A stretch of 64,000 nt of DNA from Spirochaetales bacterium (GCA_016928415.1 JAFGKU010000056.1:1-64000), one strand, 5' to 3'; positions 1-10,190 are shown, counted from the stretch's first letter. Made by a program: numbers and translations. The notes: a model not told the origin generated them from the letters alone.

Positions 1-354
1 CTTCAAGGAACGCTATTCTCGTATGTATTTCTCTTTTCTTTTACCGGTAGTTTTTCAAGCGGCTTATTCATGATTTTTTTGAATAAATTTTTAAAAACAA
101 GATTGTCTTTGGTCGGGATCAGCATAGCCGGTGCCTTTGTGTTTAACTGTGCCCAGCTGTTATTATCATGGTTTTTATTATTCGGCCGGGCAAGCCTTCT
201 CATCGCGCCGCCCTTGCTGGGGATCGGGCTTGTTTCCTCCATAATTTTGGGAATTTTCGCCCGGGAATTTTGCAGAAGGTCTGTCTGGATAAAACGGGTT
301 AAAAGTGAAATAATGAAAATAGAGGAGGCAGTGAATGAAAGCCATGTTTTATGA
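1..354 (+). CDS. Partial membrane protein, C-terminus of a Gx transporter / heptaprenyl diphosphate synthase component I-like protein
   Basis: Frame is open from base 1 (LQGTLFSYVFLFSFTGSFSSGLFMIFLNKF...), hydrophobic, with pattern resembling the Hpre_diP_synt_I family; 5' end lies outside the window. Confidence 0.6.
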   Translation, partial: LQGTLFSYVFLFSFTGSFSSGLFMIFLNKFLKTRLSLVGISIAGAFVFNCAQLLLSWFLLFGRASLLIAPPLLGIGLVSSIILGIFAREFCRRSVWIKRVKSEIMKIEEAVNESHVL

Positions 355-1318
355 AAAAAGAGACGACGGCAGGGTTAAATGCCGCCTTTGTCCCCATAAC
401 TGCCTTATTACGGAAGGCCACGCCGGGATTTGCGGTGCGCGGCGGAACAGCAATCATGACATGGAAATTCCGTATTTCGGCCGGCTTTCGTCACTCGCGG
501 TGGACCCCATAGAAAAAAAACCGTTATACCATTTTTATCCGGCCAGTACCGTGCTGTCCGCGGGATTCTGGGGCTGTTCGTTCAGATGCCCTTTTTGCCA
601 GAATTACTCCATCAGCCAGAACCATGATCTCCACAGCGATTATTTCAGTCCGGAAGAGCTTGTACAACTGGCCGTGCGGAAAAAATCGTTCGGCATTGCC
701 TATACGTATTCCGAGCCCCTGATTCATTTCGAATACATCCTGGAAACGGGCAAAATCGCCCGGAAAAAGGGAATTAAAAATATCCTGGTGTCAAACGGTT
801 ACATCAATCCTGAACCGGCCGATGAACTGCTTGAATACCTGGATGCGGCCAATATAGATCTGAAAACATTTAATTCCGATTTTTACCGCTCTGAAATCGG
901 GGGCAAACTTGAGGATGTTAAACGGTTCATCCGGCAGGCGGCACCCAGGGTGTCCCTTGAAGTGACCACGCTTATCATACCCTCAAAAAATGATACAGAT
1001 GAAGAAATCAGCGAACTGGCCGGGTTTCTTGCCGGCATCAGTAAAGATATCCCCCTCCACCTGTCCTGCTATTATCCCACGTATAAGTATGTCATACCGC
1101 CCACATCGCCCGAACTCGTTGAACGGCTGGGCGAAACAGCCAAAAAGCACCTGAATTACGTTTACCTGGGAAACGTGGGACTGCGTGAAACAAATACGTA
1201 CTGCCCGGGCTGCGGAGAATGCCTTATCAGGCGTTCGGGATACAGCGTTTCATTAAAGGGGCTTGAAGGAAATTCCTGTAAAAAATGCGGTACAAAAGTG
1301 CCGGTTGTGGGAATTTAA
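335..1318 (+). CDS. amrS: AmmeMemoRadiSam system radical SAM enzyme
   Basis: CRLCPHNC N-terminus, FWGCSFRCPFCQNYSIS (CxxxCxxC), C-terminal CPGCGE and CKKCG. Confidence 0.85.
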   Translation: MKAMFYEKRDDGRVKCRLCPHNCLITEGHAGICGARRNSNHDMEIPYFGRLSSLAVDPIEKKPLYHFYPASTVLSAGFWGCSFRCPFCQNYSISQNHDLHSDYFSPEELVQLAVRKKSFGIAYTYSEPLIHFEYILETGKIARKKGIKNILVSNGYINPEPADELLEYLDAANIDLKTFNSDFYRSEIGGKLEDVKRFIRQAAPRVSLEVTTLIIPSKNDTDEEISELAGFLAGISKDIPLHLSCYYPTYKYVIPPTSPELVERLGETAKKHLNYVYLGNVGLRETNTYCPGCGECLIRRSGYSVSLKGLEGNSCKKCGTKVPVVGI

Positions 1319-1340
1319 AAAACCTGTTGTTACCGCCAAA

Positions 1341-1628
1341 CTAAAAACCTGAAACGGCATCGGGATCTGCGGCGACCGCTTCCATCACTTCCTTTTCCCG
1401 GTCCGGGTCGAGGATTCCCCTCCCGATGTCATCATAGAAATCCGGACAGCCGGCATACATCATAAGCGTTCCTTCAGGAGTAAGTGCATCCTTGAGCGCA
1501 AGGTGGATTTGATCCGGTCCGCCGGCAATCTCACCGACGGTACGCACAGAAGCGTGCACCATCACAGTATCGCCGGGAATTATACCCAGTTTTTTAAATC
1601 CTTCAGCCAGTTCGTGACGTGAAAACAT
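1341..1628 (-). pseudogene. N-terminal fragment of aminoglycoside N3-acetyltransferase-like protein
   Basis: GIIPGDTVMVHASVRTVGEIAGGPDQIHLALKDALTPEGTLMM resembles the AAC(3) N-terminus but stops after 95 aa. Confidence 0.65.
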
Positions 1629-1729
1629 GGTTTATATTAGGATTTTGGACGGAATGGTTCAAGTCTCGGTTTCCGACATTTTTGTAATTTTTTGAACGGA
1701 ATTTTAACATTTAATCTGTTTAAATTCAT

Positions 1730-1756
1730 CAAAATTTTACCTTTCAGAGCCGAAAA
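1730..1756 (+). promoter_or_regulatory. Candidate sigma-28 promoter upstream of flgN
   Basis: CAAA-N15-GCCGAAAA versus consensus TAAA-N15-GCCGATAA, 35-60 nt before the flgN start. Confidence 0.45.
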
Positions 1757-1790
1757 TAAAAAGAGACTCTTTTTATTTGACGAGGTGTTT

Positions 1791-2282
1791 ATGGATAGGA
1801 AAAACGAATTAAAGGATTGTTTGAACAAGGAAATCGGGTTGTTTAGCGAATTTAACGGGCTTGTTGAAAATTTGAAGTCTTCCGTGATGGACAGGAACTG
1901 GGTGAAACTGGAGCAGGAAATCAAGGGATTGAATCAAACAGCGGCTAAAATTGATAAAATTGAGCAAAAACGGCATACATGCGTCAGGGAATTGAAGCAG
2001 GTCCTGGGTATTCCGGAAAAAGAATCTGTCCAGAAGGTCTTTTCAAGCCTGGAATCCAAAGATAAAAACGAGATCGTCCAGCTCAATACCCAACTGAAAA
2101 TGGAAATTATTCGGGTAAGGTCCACGTCAAATGGCCTGAACCATTTTCTCAGAAATGTCTCCCTGCTATTACAAAGCATTATCGGGGCTGTACTCCCTTA
2201 TACAAAGGGCAAGCTTTATTCCAGAAAAGGCAAGGTTACTGAAAATTCACCTGATTCCGTGATGATCAACAAGCAGTTGTAG
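1791..2282 (+). CDS. flgN: FlgN-like flagellar export chaperone
   Basis: Helical ~163 aa protein (MDRKNELKDCLNKEIGLFSEF...) directly upstream of flgK; SD-like gaggtg before the ATG. Confidence 0.65.
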   Translation: MDRKNELKDCLNKEIGLFSEFNGLVENLKSSVMDRNWVKLEQEIKGLNQTAAKIDKIEQKRHTCVRELKQVLGIPEKESVQKVFSSLESKDKNEIVQLNTQLKMEIIRVRSTSNGLNHFLRNVSLLLQSIIGAVLPYTKGKLYSRKGKVTENSPDSVMINKQL

Positions 2283-2336
2283 GCCGTCACGGGAGTAAGA
2301 AATCAATCTGGATGTCGAGTCTGAAAGGAGCAATCA

Positions 2337-4208
2337 GTGTTATCAAGCTTTACAGGCATTGAAATAGGCAAAAGAAGCCTGGTTACGCATAACCAGAGCA
2401 TCAATACGGTCGGCCACAATATAAGTAATGCAAGCGTTGAGGGATATTCCAGGCAGCGTGTGGAAATGACCGCTTTCCCGCCGTTGTATTTTCCCGGGCT
2501 AAACAGGGAAGAAACACCCGGCCAGATAGGCCAGGGAGTCACTGTGGAAAGGATTAAACGGATTAAGGATATGATTTTAGAGGAAAGAATAGTATCAGAA
2601 ACAAATGAACAGGGATACTGGTCATCCCGTGACAAATACATACTCATGCTGGAACAGATTTACAACGAACCGACGGACCTCTCCGTCCGTTCGTTGCTCG
2701 ACAATTACTGGCAGGCATGGCAGGAACTGTCCCTGCATCCTTCCGAAATGGCTGCACGAAAGGTCGTCCTGAAAAGGGGAGAAACCCTTGTAGACGGAAT
2801 CCATGACCGGTATACCCGGTTAAAGGGCGTCCGTGACATGCTGGAGGAGGATATCAAGGCCACCGTCACTGAAGTGAACGAGATGCTGCGGGAAATAGCC
2901 GCATTGAATGAGCAAATCATCAAGGTAAAGGCCATGGATGACGACCCGAATGACCTTATGGACAGGCGGGACCTGATTGTAAACAGGCTTTCAAGCCTGG
3001 CCGACATTTCCATGAGCACACAGGACCCCGACGAACATACCGTCGTTTATGTGGGCGGTATGCACGTGGTACAGGGCCGCCATTTTGAACCCCTGGAAAC
3101 GGTATCGGACCCGAATAACGAAGGTTATTCGAATATTGTCTGGAAGGGTACGGACCAGCAGGTTTTTTTACGCGGGGGAAAACTGGCGGCGCTTCTGGAG
3201 ATGAGGGATTCCGATGCAAGGAATGAAATACAAAAGCTGGACATGATGGCCGTCAATTTCATGGATATGGTAAATGAAATCCACAGGAAAGGCTTCGGCA
3301 TGAACAATGCCACGAACAATGATTTCTTCGTTGAGTATCCCTACATCAACAATGTCCTGGGGAATTATGACCGGAACGGGGACGGTGCGTATGATTCGAC
3401 GTACGTTTTCCGGATTGACGGGACAAACAAGCTTGTGCCCAAAGACCAGATTGGTTTGAGAGGCACGCTCACGCTGTCTGGTCCCCTGGAAAATGTTACA
3501 ATCGAGTATTACCCCACAGATACGGTGGAGGACCTTATAGAAAGAATCAATCTTTCCGGTTCTGAGGTTGTCGCCCGTCTCAACCAGGACGGGCAGCTTT
3601 CATTGAAAGGCACCCCGGCGGCTAACACGGCCAACCCCGAGTTTGTCATCCGGCATGTTGAGGATTCGGGCCAGTTCCTGGTGGGTTACGCCGGCATCCT
3701 CCCTCAACCGGGAGCGGCAGGCGCCTATGACTGGGCGCAGGCGGACGCTGTCAATATCCTGCGGGCGGATGCAACGTATGCCGTGGCGCCCTTGACCCAT
3801 CCGTCGGGCTGGATTACCATCAACCAGGAAATAAGGAATGACCCGGGAAGTATCGTGAACACGTTTGACCCGGTACAGGGAGGGGCGGGAGACGGTTCGG
3901 CCGCCCTGGCCATAGCCCGGCTCAGAACGGAACCTGTCATGATCGGTCAAATTACAACGTTCGATGATTATTTTGCCAGCGTGGTCACCGAGATCGGTTT
4001 GAAAGGTGAACAGGCGGAAAGCGCCGTCGAAACGTCAAATCTCGTTTTAAAGGAACTGAATAATTTAAAGGAATCCATTTCAGGCGTGAACATGGATGAA
4101 GAACTGGCCAATATGATCAAATTCCAGCACGGGTACAATGCCGCCGCAAGATTCGTCTCGGAAGTGGATAAAATGCTGGATGTGATCATCAATAGAATGG
4201 GAGTATAA
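2337..4208 (+). CDS. flgK: Flagellar hook-associated protein 1
   Basis: GIEIGKRSLVTHNQSINTVGHNISNASVEGYSRQRVEM and C-terminal SGVNMDEELANMIKFQHGYNAAARFVSEVDKMLDVIINRMG; GTG start. Confidence 0.93.
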   Translation: MLSSFTGIEIGKRSLVTHNQSINTVGHNISNASVEGYSRQRVEMTAFPPLYFPGLNREETPGQIGQGVTVERIKRIKDMILEERIVSETNEQGYWSSRDKYILMLEQIYNEPTDLSVRSLLDNYWQAWQELSLHPSEMAARKVVLKRGETLVDGIHDRYTRLKGVRDMLEEDIKATVTEVNEMLREIAALNEQIIKVKAMDDDPNDLMDRRDLIVNRLSSLADISMSTQDPDEHTVVYVGGMHVVQGRHFEPLETVSDPNNEGYSNIVWKGTDQQVFLRGGKLAALLEMRDSDARNEIQKLDMMAVNFMDMVNEIHRKGFGMNNATNNDFFVEYPYINNVLGNYDRNGDGAYDSTYVFRIDGTNKLVPKDQIGLRGTLTLSGPLENVTIEYYPTDTVEDLIERINLSGSEVVARLNQDGQLSLKGTPAANTANPEFVIRHVEDSGQFLVGYAGILPQPGAAGAYDWAQADAVNILRADATYAVAPLTHPSGWITINQEIRNDPGSIVNTFDPVQGGAGDGSAALAIARLRTEPVMIGQITTFDDYFASVVTEIGLKGEQAESAVETSNLVLKELNNLKESISGVNMDEELANMIKFQHGYNAAARFVSEVDKMLDVIINRMGV

Positions 4209-4219
4209 GGGGAAAATAA

Positions 4220-5464
4220 ATGAGAAGAATCAGCACAAACATGCCGAATGACGACATGCAATACCATTTGCGGATACGCGAATGGAAGATGAATGAACTC
4301 AACAACAAGATGGCGTCCCAGACACGGATCAAGGATTTGAGGAACGATCCTGTGGCAGCGGGAAAGGCCGTCAAATTCCAGTCCCTCCTTACCCGGCTGA
4401 ACCAGTTTTCAAAAAATATTGAAACCATGCAGGGTACGAACGCCATTGCCGAAGGATACATGAACGAAAGCATGAACATACTCCAGCGTGTCAGGGAGCT
4501 GGCCGTACAGGGCGGGAACGCCGTTTATACGAAAGAACAGCTTGGATACATGGGAGAGGAAGTTGACAGGTACTTGAACGAGTTTGTGTCGATAGCCAAC
4601 GCCCGGCACGGCGACGGAACAACCCTTTTTTCAGGATACAGGACACGGCTTGAACCTTTCATGGTGGATATGGGCCACGTTACCGGCGGGACCGGTCAGA
4701 AAATAACGAATGTCACCTACATCGGCAATACGGGACGGAACCAGGCCGAGATTTCGGACGGCACGTTTGAGCAGGTCAATTATCCCGGTAATTATGTTTT
4801 CTGGGCGGAGAATCAGAGCATCTATTCCACGATAGATTCCACCAATTACCAGGTGCAGCAGGATTCGATCATCAGGATAGATGACAAGCAAATAGAATTG
4901 AAGGCGGGCGACAACCTTTTCGCCATTGCCGGTAAAATAAACGATGCCGATGTGGCGATCAAGGCCCAGGTTGATCCTGTCCAGAATTCACTGATACTTA
5001 AATCGACAATTCCCCATGAAATCTGGGTAAATGATGAGAAGGGAACTGTCCTGACAGACCTTGGCATCGTAGCTGCAGGCGGGCGGACACCGCCCCTGAA
5101 TGTCGAAAAAAGCGCGACGGTTTTCGGGGCTTCCGTATTCGATGTTTTAATACGCCTGAGGGATTCATTTTTCAACGGGGATATCAAGCAGATCGGAGGC
5201 GCCGGTCTGCGCGGCATCGATGACGCCATCACAAACATGTCTTCCCACCTGGCCGAGATAGGCAGCAGGAGTAACAGGCTTGACGCGACATATAAGAGGC
5301 TTATGGACGAAATTCCCGACATAACGGAATTAAGTTCAAAGGAAACAGACCTGGACCTTACGCAGGCCATTACCGACCTGAAGATGCTTGAATACACACA
5401 AAAAGCGGCGCTTGAAACGGCCGCAAGGATCATCAAACCTACTTTGTTGGACTATCTGAGGTAA
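4220..5464 (+). CDS. flgL: Flagellar hook-associated protein 3
   Basis: MRRISTNMPNDDMQYHLRIREWKMNELNNKMASQTRIKDLRNDPVAAGKAVKFQS; follows flgK. Confidence 0.92.
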   Translation: MRRISTNMPNDDMQYHLRIREWKMNELNNKMASQTRIKDLRNDPVAAGKAVKFQSLLTRLNQFSKNIETMQGTNAIAEGYMNESMNILQRVRELAVQGGNAVYTKEQLGYMGEEVDRYLNEFVSIANARHGDGTTLFSGYRTRLEPFMVDMGHVTGGTGQKITNVTYIGNTGRNQAEISDGTFEQVNYPGNYVFWAENQSIYSTIDSTNYQVQQDSIIRIDDKQIELKAGDNLFAIAGKINDADVAIKAQVDPVQNSLILKSTIPHEIWVNDEKGTVLTDLGIVAAGGRTPPLNVEKSATVFGASVFDVLIRLRDSFFNGDIKQIGGAGLRGIDDAITNMSSHLAEIGSRSNRLDATYKRLMDEIPDITELSSKETDLDLTQAITDLKMLEYTQKAALETAARIIKPTLLDYLR

Positions 5465-5469
5465 AATAT

Positions 5470-5919
5470 ATGAAAGTCAAGACCAAAGCGTATGGCGTGA
5501 TTGATGTCGATGAAAGGCAGAAACTGTTTTTCCCTTTCGGGCTTTTCGGCTTTGAAAATTTAAAAAACTTTGTTCTGTTCGATGCAACTCAAAAGCCATT
5601 TTTCTGGCTGCAGTCCCTTGATGTAACAGAGATAGCTTTTGTACTCATCAATCCCCGTGTTTTCAGGCAGGATTATACGCTTGAGGTGACTGAAGAAGAA
5701 CTTGCAGAAATCGGCATAGAATCCCCGGAGGAAATACTCGATTTTGCCATAGTGACTATTCCCGAAAATACGATGAAAATGACGGCAAACCTGCAGGGAC
5801 CTGTCGTTATAAACAAGCGAACCAAGATGGGCAGGCAATGTATTTCGTCAAACCCGGCATGGAAGATACGTCACCCCATTCTTGAAGAACTGGCGGGCAT
5901 GGAGAAAAAAACATGCTGA
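5470..5919 (+). CDS. fliW: Flagellar assembly factor FliW
   Basis: 149 aa, [22 protein letters not shown]...; overlaps csrA. Confidence 0.92.
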   Translation: MKVKTKAYGVIDVDERQKLFFPFGLFGFENLKNFVLFDATQKPFFWLQSLDVTEIAFVLINPRVFRQDYTLEVTEEELAEIGIESPEEILDFAIVTIPENTMKMTANLQGPVVINKRTKMGRQCISSNPAWKIRHPILEELAGMEKKTC

Positions 5920-6152
5920 TTTTAACCCGCAAAGTGGATGAAGCCATCATGATCGGTGATAAAATCGAGGTCTCCGTTGTCGATATTAAAGGCGACCAGG
6001 TTAAACTCGGCATCAAGGCACCCAGGGAAGTGAAGGTTTACAGGCAGGAAGTGTACCTTGCCATCCAGAAGGAAAATATTGAAGCATCGCAGATTGCCCC
6101 GGACAAGCTGCCTGACCTGAATGATGTGTTCGGCAAAAAGGAAAAAGAATAG
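5913..6152 (+). CDS. csrA: Carbon storage/translation regulator CsrA
   Basis: [48 protein letters not shown]. Confidence 0.97.
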   Translation: MLILTRKVDEAIMIGDKIEVSVVDIKGDQVKLGIKAPREVKVYRQEVYLAIQKENIEASQIAPDKLPDLNDVFGKKEKE

Positions 6153-6235
6153 ATTCCCGAAATATGTTTATTTAATACCCTGTTCTTGGCATAAATCCTC
6201 ATAATTGTTATTATTGACAAAATAAGGAGTAATGA

Positions 6236-7534
6236 ATGCGTACCCGTATCGTTCATGAAGGTGTAAAACACCTGGAATATGAAATCAGAAAAATCGTTGA
6301 AATAGGCCTGCAGATGGAAACCCTCGGCGTGGATATGCGCTGGGAGAACATAGGCGACCCCGTGGCCATGGGCGAAAAAATAGAGCCCTGGATAGCCGAG
6401 ATCATTCATGAGCTGGTCAACCAGGATAAATCCTGGGCGTATTGTCCCAGCAAAGGCGTTAATGAAACGCGTGAATTCATAGCCTCCGAAGTGAATAAAA
6501 GGGGCGGTGCACAGGTCTGTGCGGATGATATTCTTTTTTTCAACGGCATCGCCGATGCCGTTGACAAGGTATACGATCTTGTGCACAAGGACAACCGGAT
6601 CATCATGGCCTCTCCCTCTTACCCGACCCATTCCTCCAACGAGGCCAAGCGGGGGGATTACCCGAGAGTGTATTTCCGGCTTGATCCCCGGAATAACTGG
6701 CAGCCGGATCTGGAGGAGCTTGAGAACAAGGTTAAATACAATCCGCAGATAATCGGTATCGGCCTTGTTCATCCCGACAATCCCACAGGCATGGTATATT
6801 CCAAAGACGCATTGACGGAAATAGTGAGGATTGCGAGAGAACACAACCTTTTCGTTATATGTGACGAAATTTACGCCCATATAACATTTAACGGTGCGCC
6901 CGTACTGCATTTATCCACCGTCATCGAAGATGTTCCGGCGCTTTCCCTGAGGGGCATATCCAAGGAATACCCGTGGCCCGGCTCCCGGTGCGGCTGGATT
7001 GAAATGCTGAACCGGCATAAGGACCCGGATTTTTCGGAATACTGCCGTGCCCTGGTCAATGCCAAGATGATGGAGGTGTGTTCAACGACGCTGCCGCAGA
7101 TGTCCATTCCGCTTGTCATGGGCAATCCCCTTTATCCGGAGCACTTGAAAACACGTGCCGCGATTTTTGAAAAAAGGGCGCAGGAAACGTATGACGCCTT
7201 TAAAGACATACCGGGTGTCATTGTCAATAGAACCAGCGGCGCCTTTTATTTTTCCCTGGTATTTAAAAAGGGAGCCTTGACGGACAAGCAGACCCTTCCC
7301 ATAAAAAACACCGAGGTAAAAAGCATGGTTGAAAAACTTGTAGAAGGGGTTCCGAACGATAAACGTTTTGTGTATTACCTCATGGGTGCCGAGGGTATCT
7401 GTGTCACGCCTCTCTGCGGTTTTTTCACCGATCTGGAAGGTTTCAGGATCACGTATCTCCAGGCCGATGACGGGATAAGAAGAAATACCCTCTCACGGAT
7501 TGCGGATGCGGTAAAGAGGTATCTGGGCAGCTGA
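6236..7534 (+). CDS. Pyridoxal phosphate-dependent aminotransferase class I/II
   Basis: 432 aa; NPTGMVYSKDALTEIVRIAREHNLFVICDEIYAHITF, SLRGISKEYPWPGSRCGW. Confidence 0.88.
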   Translation: MRTRIVHEGVKHLEYEIRKIVEIGLQMETLGVDMRWENIGDPVAMGEKIEPWIAEIIHELVNQDKSWAYCPSKGVNETREFIASEVNKRGGAQVCADDILFFNGIADAVDKVYDLVHKDNRIIMASPSYPTHSSNEAKRGDYPRVYFRLDPRNNWQPDLEELENKVKYNPQIIGIGLVHPDNPTGMVYSKDALTEIVRIAREHNLFVICDEIYAHITFNGAPVLHLSTVIEDVPALSLRGISKEYPWPGSRCGWIEMLNRHKDPDFSEYCRALVNAKMMEVCSTTLPQMSIPLVMGNPLYPEHLKTRAAIFEKRAQETYDAFKDIPGVIVNRTSGAFYFSLVFKKGALTDKQTLPIKNTEVKSMVEKLVEGVPNDKRFVYYLMGAEGICVTPLCGFFTDLEGFRITYLQADDGIRRNTLSRIADAVKRYLGS

Positions 7535-7624
7535 GTCTGACGCTGCATGATTTCCTGCGGAAATGTGTAAAATTCCCGAAAACAGCTGAATTTCGGTCAA
7601 CTTCGGCTATAATAATAACGCATT

Positions 7625-7921
7625 TTATTTATATTTCACTAATACTACGCTATCAACAAAATTCGGTCCAGAAACAGTTTTACTATTCCCAAAGTCATAT
7701 GATTGATTTCCATTAATGAAGCCTGCAGCATAGGTATTACCGCCCGCGTCAACTGCTACCGAGGAAAATTCAGAAAAATGTAATCCTGTAGTGACAGATT
7801 TGGCCCATTGAGCATCACCGGCAGCAATAGCAGTTGTTGTATTTGATGGTGGCGGACATCCAAAGAATAATAAAATAAAACAGAAGACAGAAATAATAAT
7901 GATTCCATTATAATTCTTCAT
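7625..7921 (-). CDS. Short lipoprotein with one SBBP-type repeat, possibly truncated
   Basis: Lipobox-like LLFFGCPPP and a single FSSVAVDAGGNTYAAGFINGNQSYDFGNSKTVSGPNFVDSVVLVKY repeat. Confidence 0.5.
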   Translation of the reverse strand: MKNYNGIIIISVFCFILLFFGCPPPSNTTTAIAAGDAQWAKSVTTGLHFSEFSSVAVDAGGNTYAAGFINGNQSYDFGNSKTVSGPNFVDSVVLVKYK

Positions 7922-7956
7922 TTATTTATCATCCTTTCAAAAAAATAATAACTATA

Positions 7957-7990
7957 GGGTACTTCCAAAAACGATCCTTTTAGAGGTGTC
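7957..7990. repeat. Candidate short interspersed inverted-repeat element, copy A
   Basis: gggtacttccaaaaacgatccttttagaggtgtc; similar in layout to copies near 52501 and 56789. Confidence 0.35.
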
Positions 7991-8058
7991 AACCGCCCCT
8001 TTAAAAAACTGTTTGTAAAGACTCGCTACATTAATTATATTCTGGTTTCTATACTATT

Positions 8059-8484
8059 TTAGCTGTATTTTATAAATCCCGCATTCCATACCTGATTTTG
8101 CGGAAAATACATTTTATCGACTTTATAAACAAACGGTTCGAATATAATTTTATGCTTGTCCTTCAAGTTCATTATCTCGTTTGTTCTACTCAAGCTTACC
8201 CTGAGCGCAAAGAGCACTTTCCCTTTACCCGGGCTTGGTATGAGGAATATAAAATCAAGAAAAATGCGGCCCGGAAGAAAATGGCTATCATGATCGAGGA
8301 CCCCGTTTCGTTTCATGATGACAGAGAGCTGCAAAAAATCAAAGCCGGCATCGACATGCTTTCGGTCATAAGGAAACAGCTTGAAGTGTTCGTCCCCTTT
8401 TAGGAAATTGGACATGATCCTTTCAATATTTTTTTTCTGGATTTTTAGCACGTTTTTTGCTGAGATTTTACCGATTTTTTTCAA
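8059..8484 (-). CDS. Hypothetical protein
   Basis: 141 aa ORF; competes with a weaker + strand ORF 8098..8403; no family recognised. Confidence 0.3.
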   Translation of the reverse strand: MKKIGKISAKNVLKIQKKNIERIMSNFLKGDEHFKLFPYDRKHVDAGFDFLQLSVIMKRNGVLDHDSHFLPGRIFLDFIFLIPSPGKGKVLFALRVSLSRTNEIMNLKDKHKIIFEPFVYKVDKMYFPQNQVWNAGFIKYS

Positions 8485-8587
8485 GTTTTTCCTTCAAAGA
8501 CATATTATAAAAATTCATTTGTAAAATAACCTCATACATGATACACTAAGGGCTAAAAATGTATAATTTAAAAAGGAGGTTTAATTT

Positions 8588-9082
8588 ATGAAATTCAGAC
8601 GGCCTATTTTTTATTTAATTCTTGCCTCTGCATTATTTTTGCTGGCAGGCTACAGTTGCCCCGATCTGATAGATATTTCTCAAAATGATACAACTCCCCC
8701 GGAAGTTAAAATATGTATTGAATATCATGTAAAGGGAACAAGCGAACCCCGGAAACTTTACCTGACTGCCGCTGATGCTTCTACAACCATTAATGCCGAT
8801 GGCAATTATCCAGTATTAGTCACTTATTCTGGAGTAGATTATCAGGGTGTGAAGTTGATTCATATAGATGTAAAAGTGATCAAAGACCTTGGTAACGACA
8901 TTGTCCAGGTGGAATTTTTTAATATAATGCCTGTAGTAACAGAAACTCCGAAAATATTTCTGGAAGATACCTGGACCTTTCAGCAGGACAAAGGCCCCAG
9001 GACCGCAGAAATAAGTGCTCTGGCAGAAAATTGGGCGGAATTAACCACATTTTCAAAAAAGCATACAATAATAATTGAATAA
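8588..9082 (+). CDS. Hypothetical lipoprotein
   Basis: MKFRRPIFYLILASALFLLAGYSCPDL signal/lipobox-like; preceded by aaaaaggaggttt SD. Confidence 0.65.
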   Translation: MKFRRPIFYLILASALFLLAGYSCPDLIDISQNDTTPPEVKICIEYHVKGTSEPRKLYLTAADASTTINADGNYPVLVTYSGVDYQGVKLIHIDVKVIKDLGNDIVQVEFFNIMPVVTETPKIFLEDTWTFQQDKGPRTAEISALAENWAELTTFSKKHTIIIE

Positions 9083-9125
9083 ATCATTGGATTGCACGCG
9101 CTGTTTTATTGAGACTGCCGCAGGT

Positions 9126-10181
9126 TTAGTCTCCCAGGTTGTCGAATATTTTAATGAACTGGCTTTCCAGATCCAGGAACCGGTCTATGAGGAACGGTTC
9201 GAAATAAGATTCCCTGTAGTCTATCAATATGTTTTTTGCCGTTTCATGGGGAAACGGCTCCTTGTAGCTTCGTTTCATTCTTAATGCATCGTAGACGTCT
9301 GCAATGGCGACAATGCGGGCTGACAGGGGTATCATGTTTTCGCGCAGTCCGTATGGATAACCATTGCCGTCCCAGCGTTCATGATGATAAAGGGCAATCT
9401 CTTTGGCCATTATATTGGGATAGGTATTGAGTATGAAGGCGCCGTTGATTGTATGCTCCTTCATGACTTCCATTTCCCATTTATTCAGTTTATCCTGCTT
9501 GTTTAAAATATCGTCCGGAATTCCTATCTTGCCAACATCATGCATGGCAGCGAGAAACCCCACGTTTTCTATGAATTCGATGTCTACCTCGTTGTAGGAC
9601 GGGATTCCCTGGAGGGTTTCAGCTAAAGCCTTCGAGTAAAGATTGACCCTCTGGATATGCCTCCCCGTATCCTTGTCTTTAAGAAGGGATGCCTCCAGAA
9701 GACTTGCAAATGTTATTTTAAGCATTTGCCGGTACTCTTCGGTGATATTGTCAAATATGCAGGCATAGGCGGACGGCAGCTTTATTTCAAGGGGGGAACG
9801 GAATATGGGAAGAATGAGCAGGTTTGAGACCAGTGTAATCTGGTTTTTTCTTTTATGTTCAATACGGCCGTTCCAGGAGTAACCGCATTTGTATGTCCTG
9901 ATATCCTGGGCCATTTTAAGAATCCATTCCCGTTTGAAGGAACGCGGGAAAAATTCCATGAGGGTCAGTCCCTCGTAATTTTCCGATTCGGCGAAAATTT
10001 CCCTGAACCGGTCGTTTCCCCACAATATCTGGAGGCTGTTGTTTATAATTGTCAAAGGAATGGGGCTTGTGGCAAACGTATGTGTCCAAAGCTGGACTCC
10101 CGGCCTGTCCAGGATTTGATACACATCCATTATGTCCATTTCCGGGTCTTCCATTTCCGCCGGTGTTATGTCTTCTTCCAT
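9126..10181 (-). CDS. PAS plus HD-GYP domain protein, putative c-di-GMP phosphodiesterase
   Basis: AAMHDVGKIGIPDDILNKQDKLNKWEMEVMKEHTINGAFIL and YHHERWDGNGYPYGLRENMIPLSARIVAIADVYDAL. Confidence 0.88.
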   Translation of the reverse strand: MEEDITPAEMEDPEMDIMDVYQILDRPGVQLWTHTFATSPIPLTIINNSLQILWGNDRFREIFAESENYEGLTLMEFFPRSFKREWILKMAQDIRTYKCGYSWNGRIEHKRKNQITLVSNLLILPIFRSPLEIKLPSAYACIFDNITEEYRQMLKITFASLLEASLLKDKDTGRHIQRVNLYSKALAETLQGIPSYNEVDIEFIENVGFLAAMHDVGKIGIPDDILNKQDKLNKWEMEVMKEHTINGAFILNTYPNIMAKEIALYHHERWDGNGYPYGLRENMIPLSARIVAIADVYDALRMKRSYKEPFPHETAKNILIDYRESYFEPFLIDRFLDLESQFIKIFDNLGD

Positions 10182-10190
10182 GGCTTCCGT

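Noticed and set aside
2291-2330. Several GGA motifs in the flgK leader as possible CsrA sites
   Set aside because: No convincing stem presenting them in loops, unlike the flaB leaders
4846-5436. 196-aa minus-strand ORF
   Set aside because: Antisense to flgL, serine-rich shadow translation
6038-6910. 290-aa minus-strand ORF
   Set aside because: Antisense to the well-supported aminotransferase; composition looks like a shadow frame
8098-8403. 101-aa plus-strand ORF
   Set aside because: Overlaps the longer minus ORF 8059..8484; neither has a recognisable family, so only the longer one was listed at low confidence
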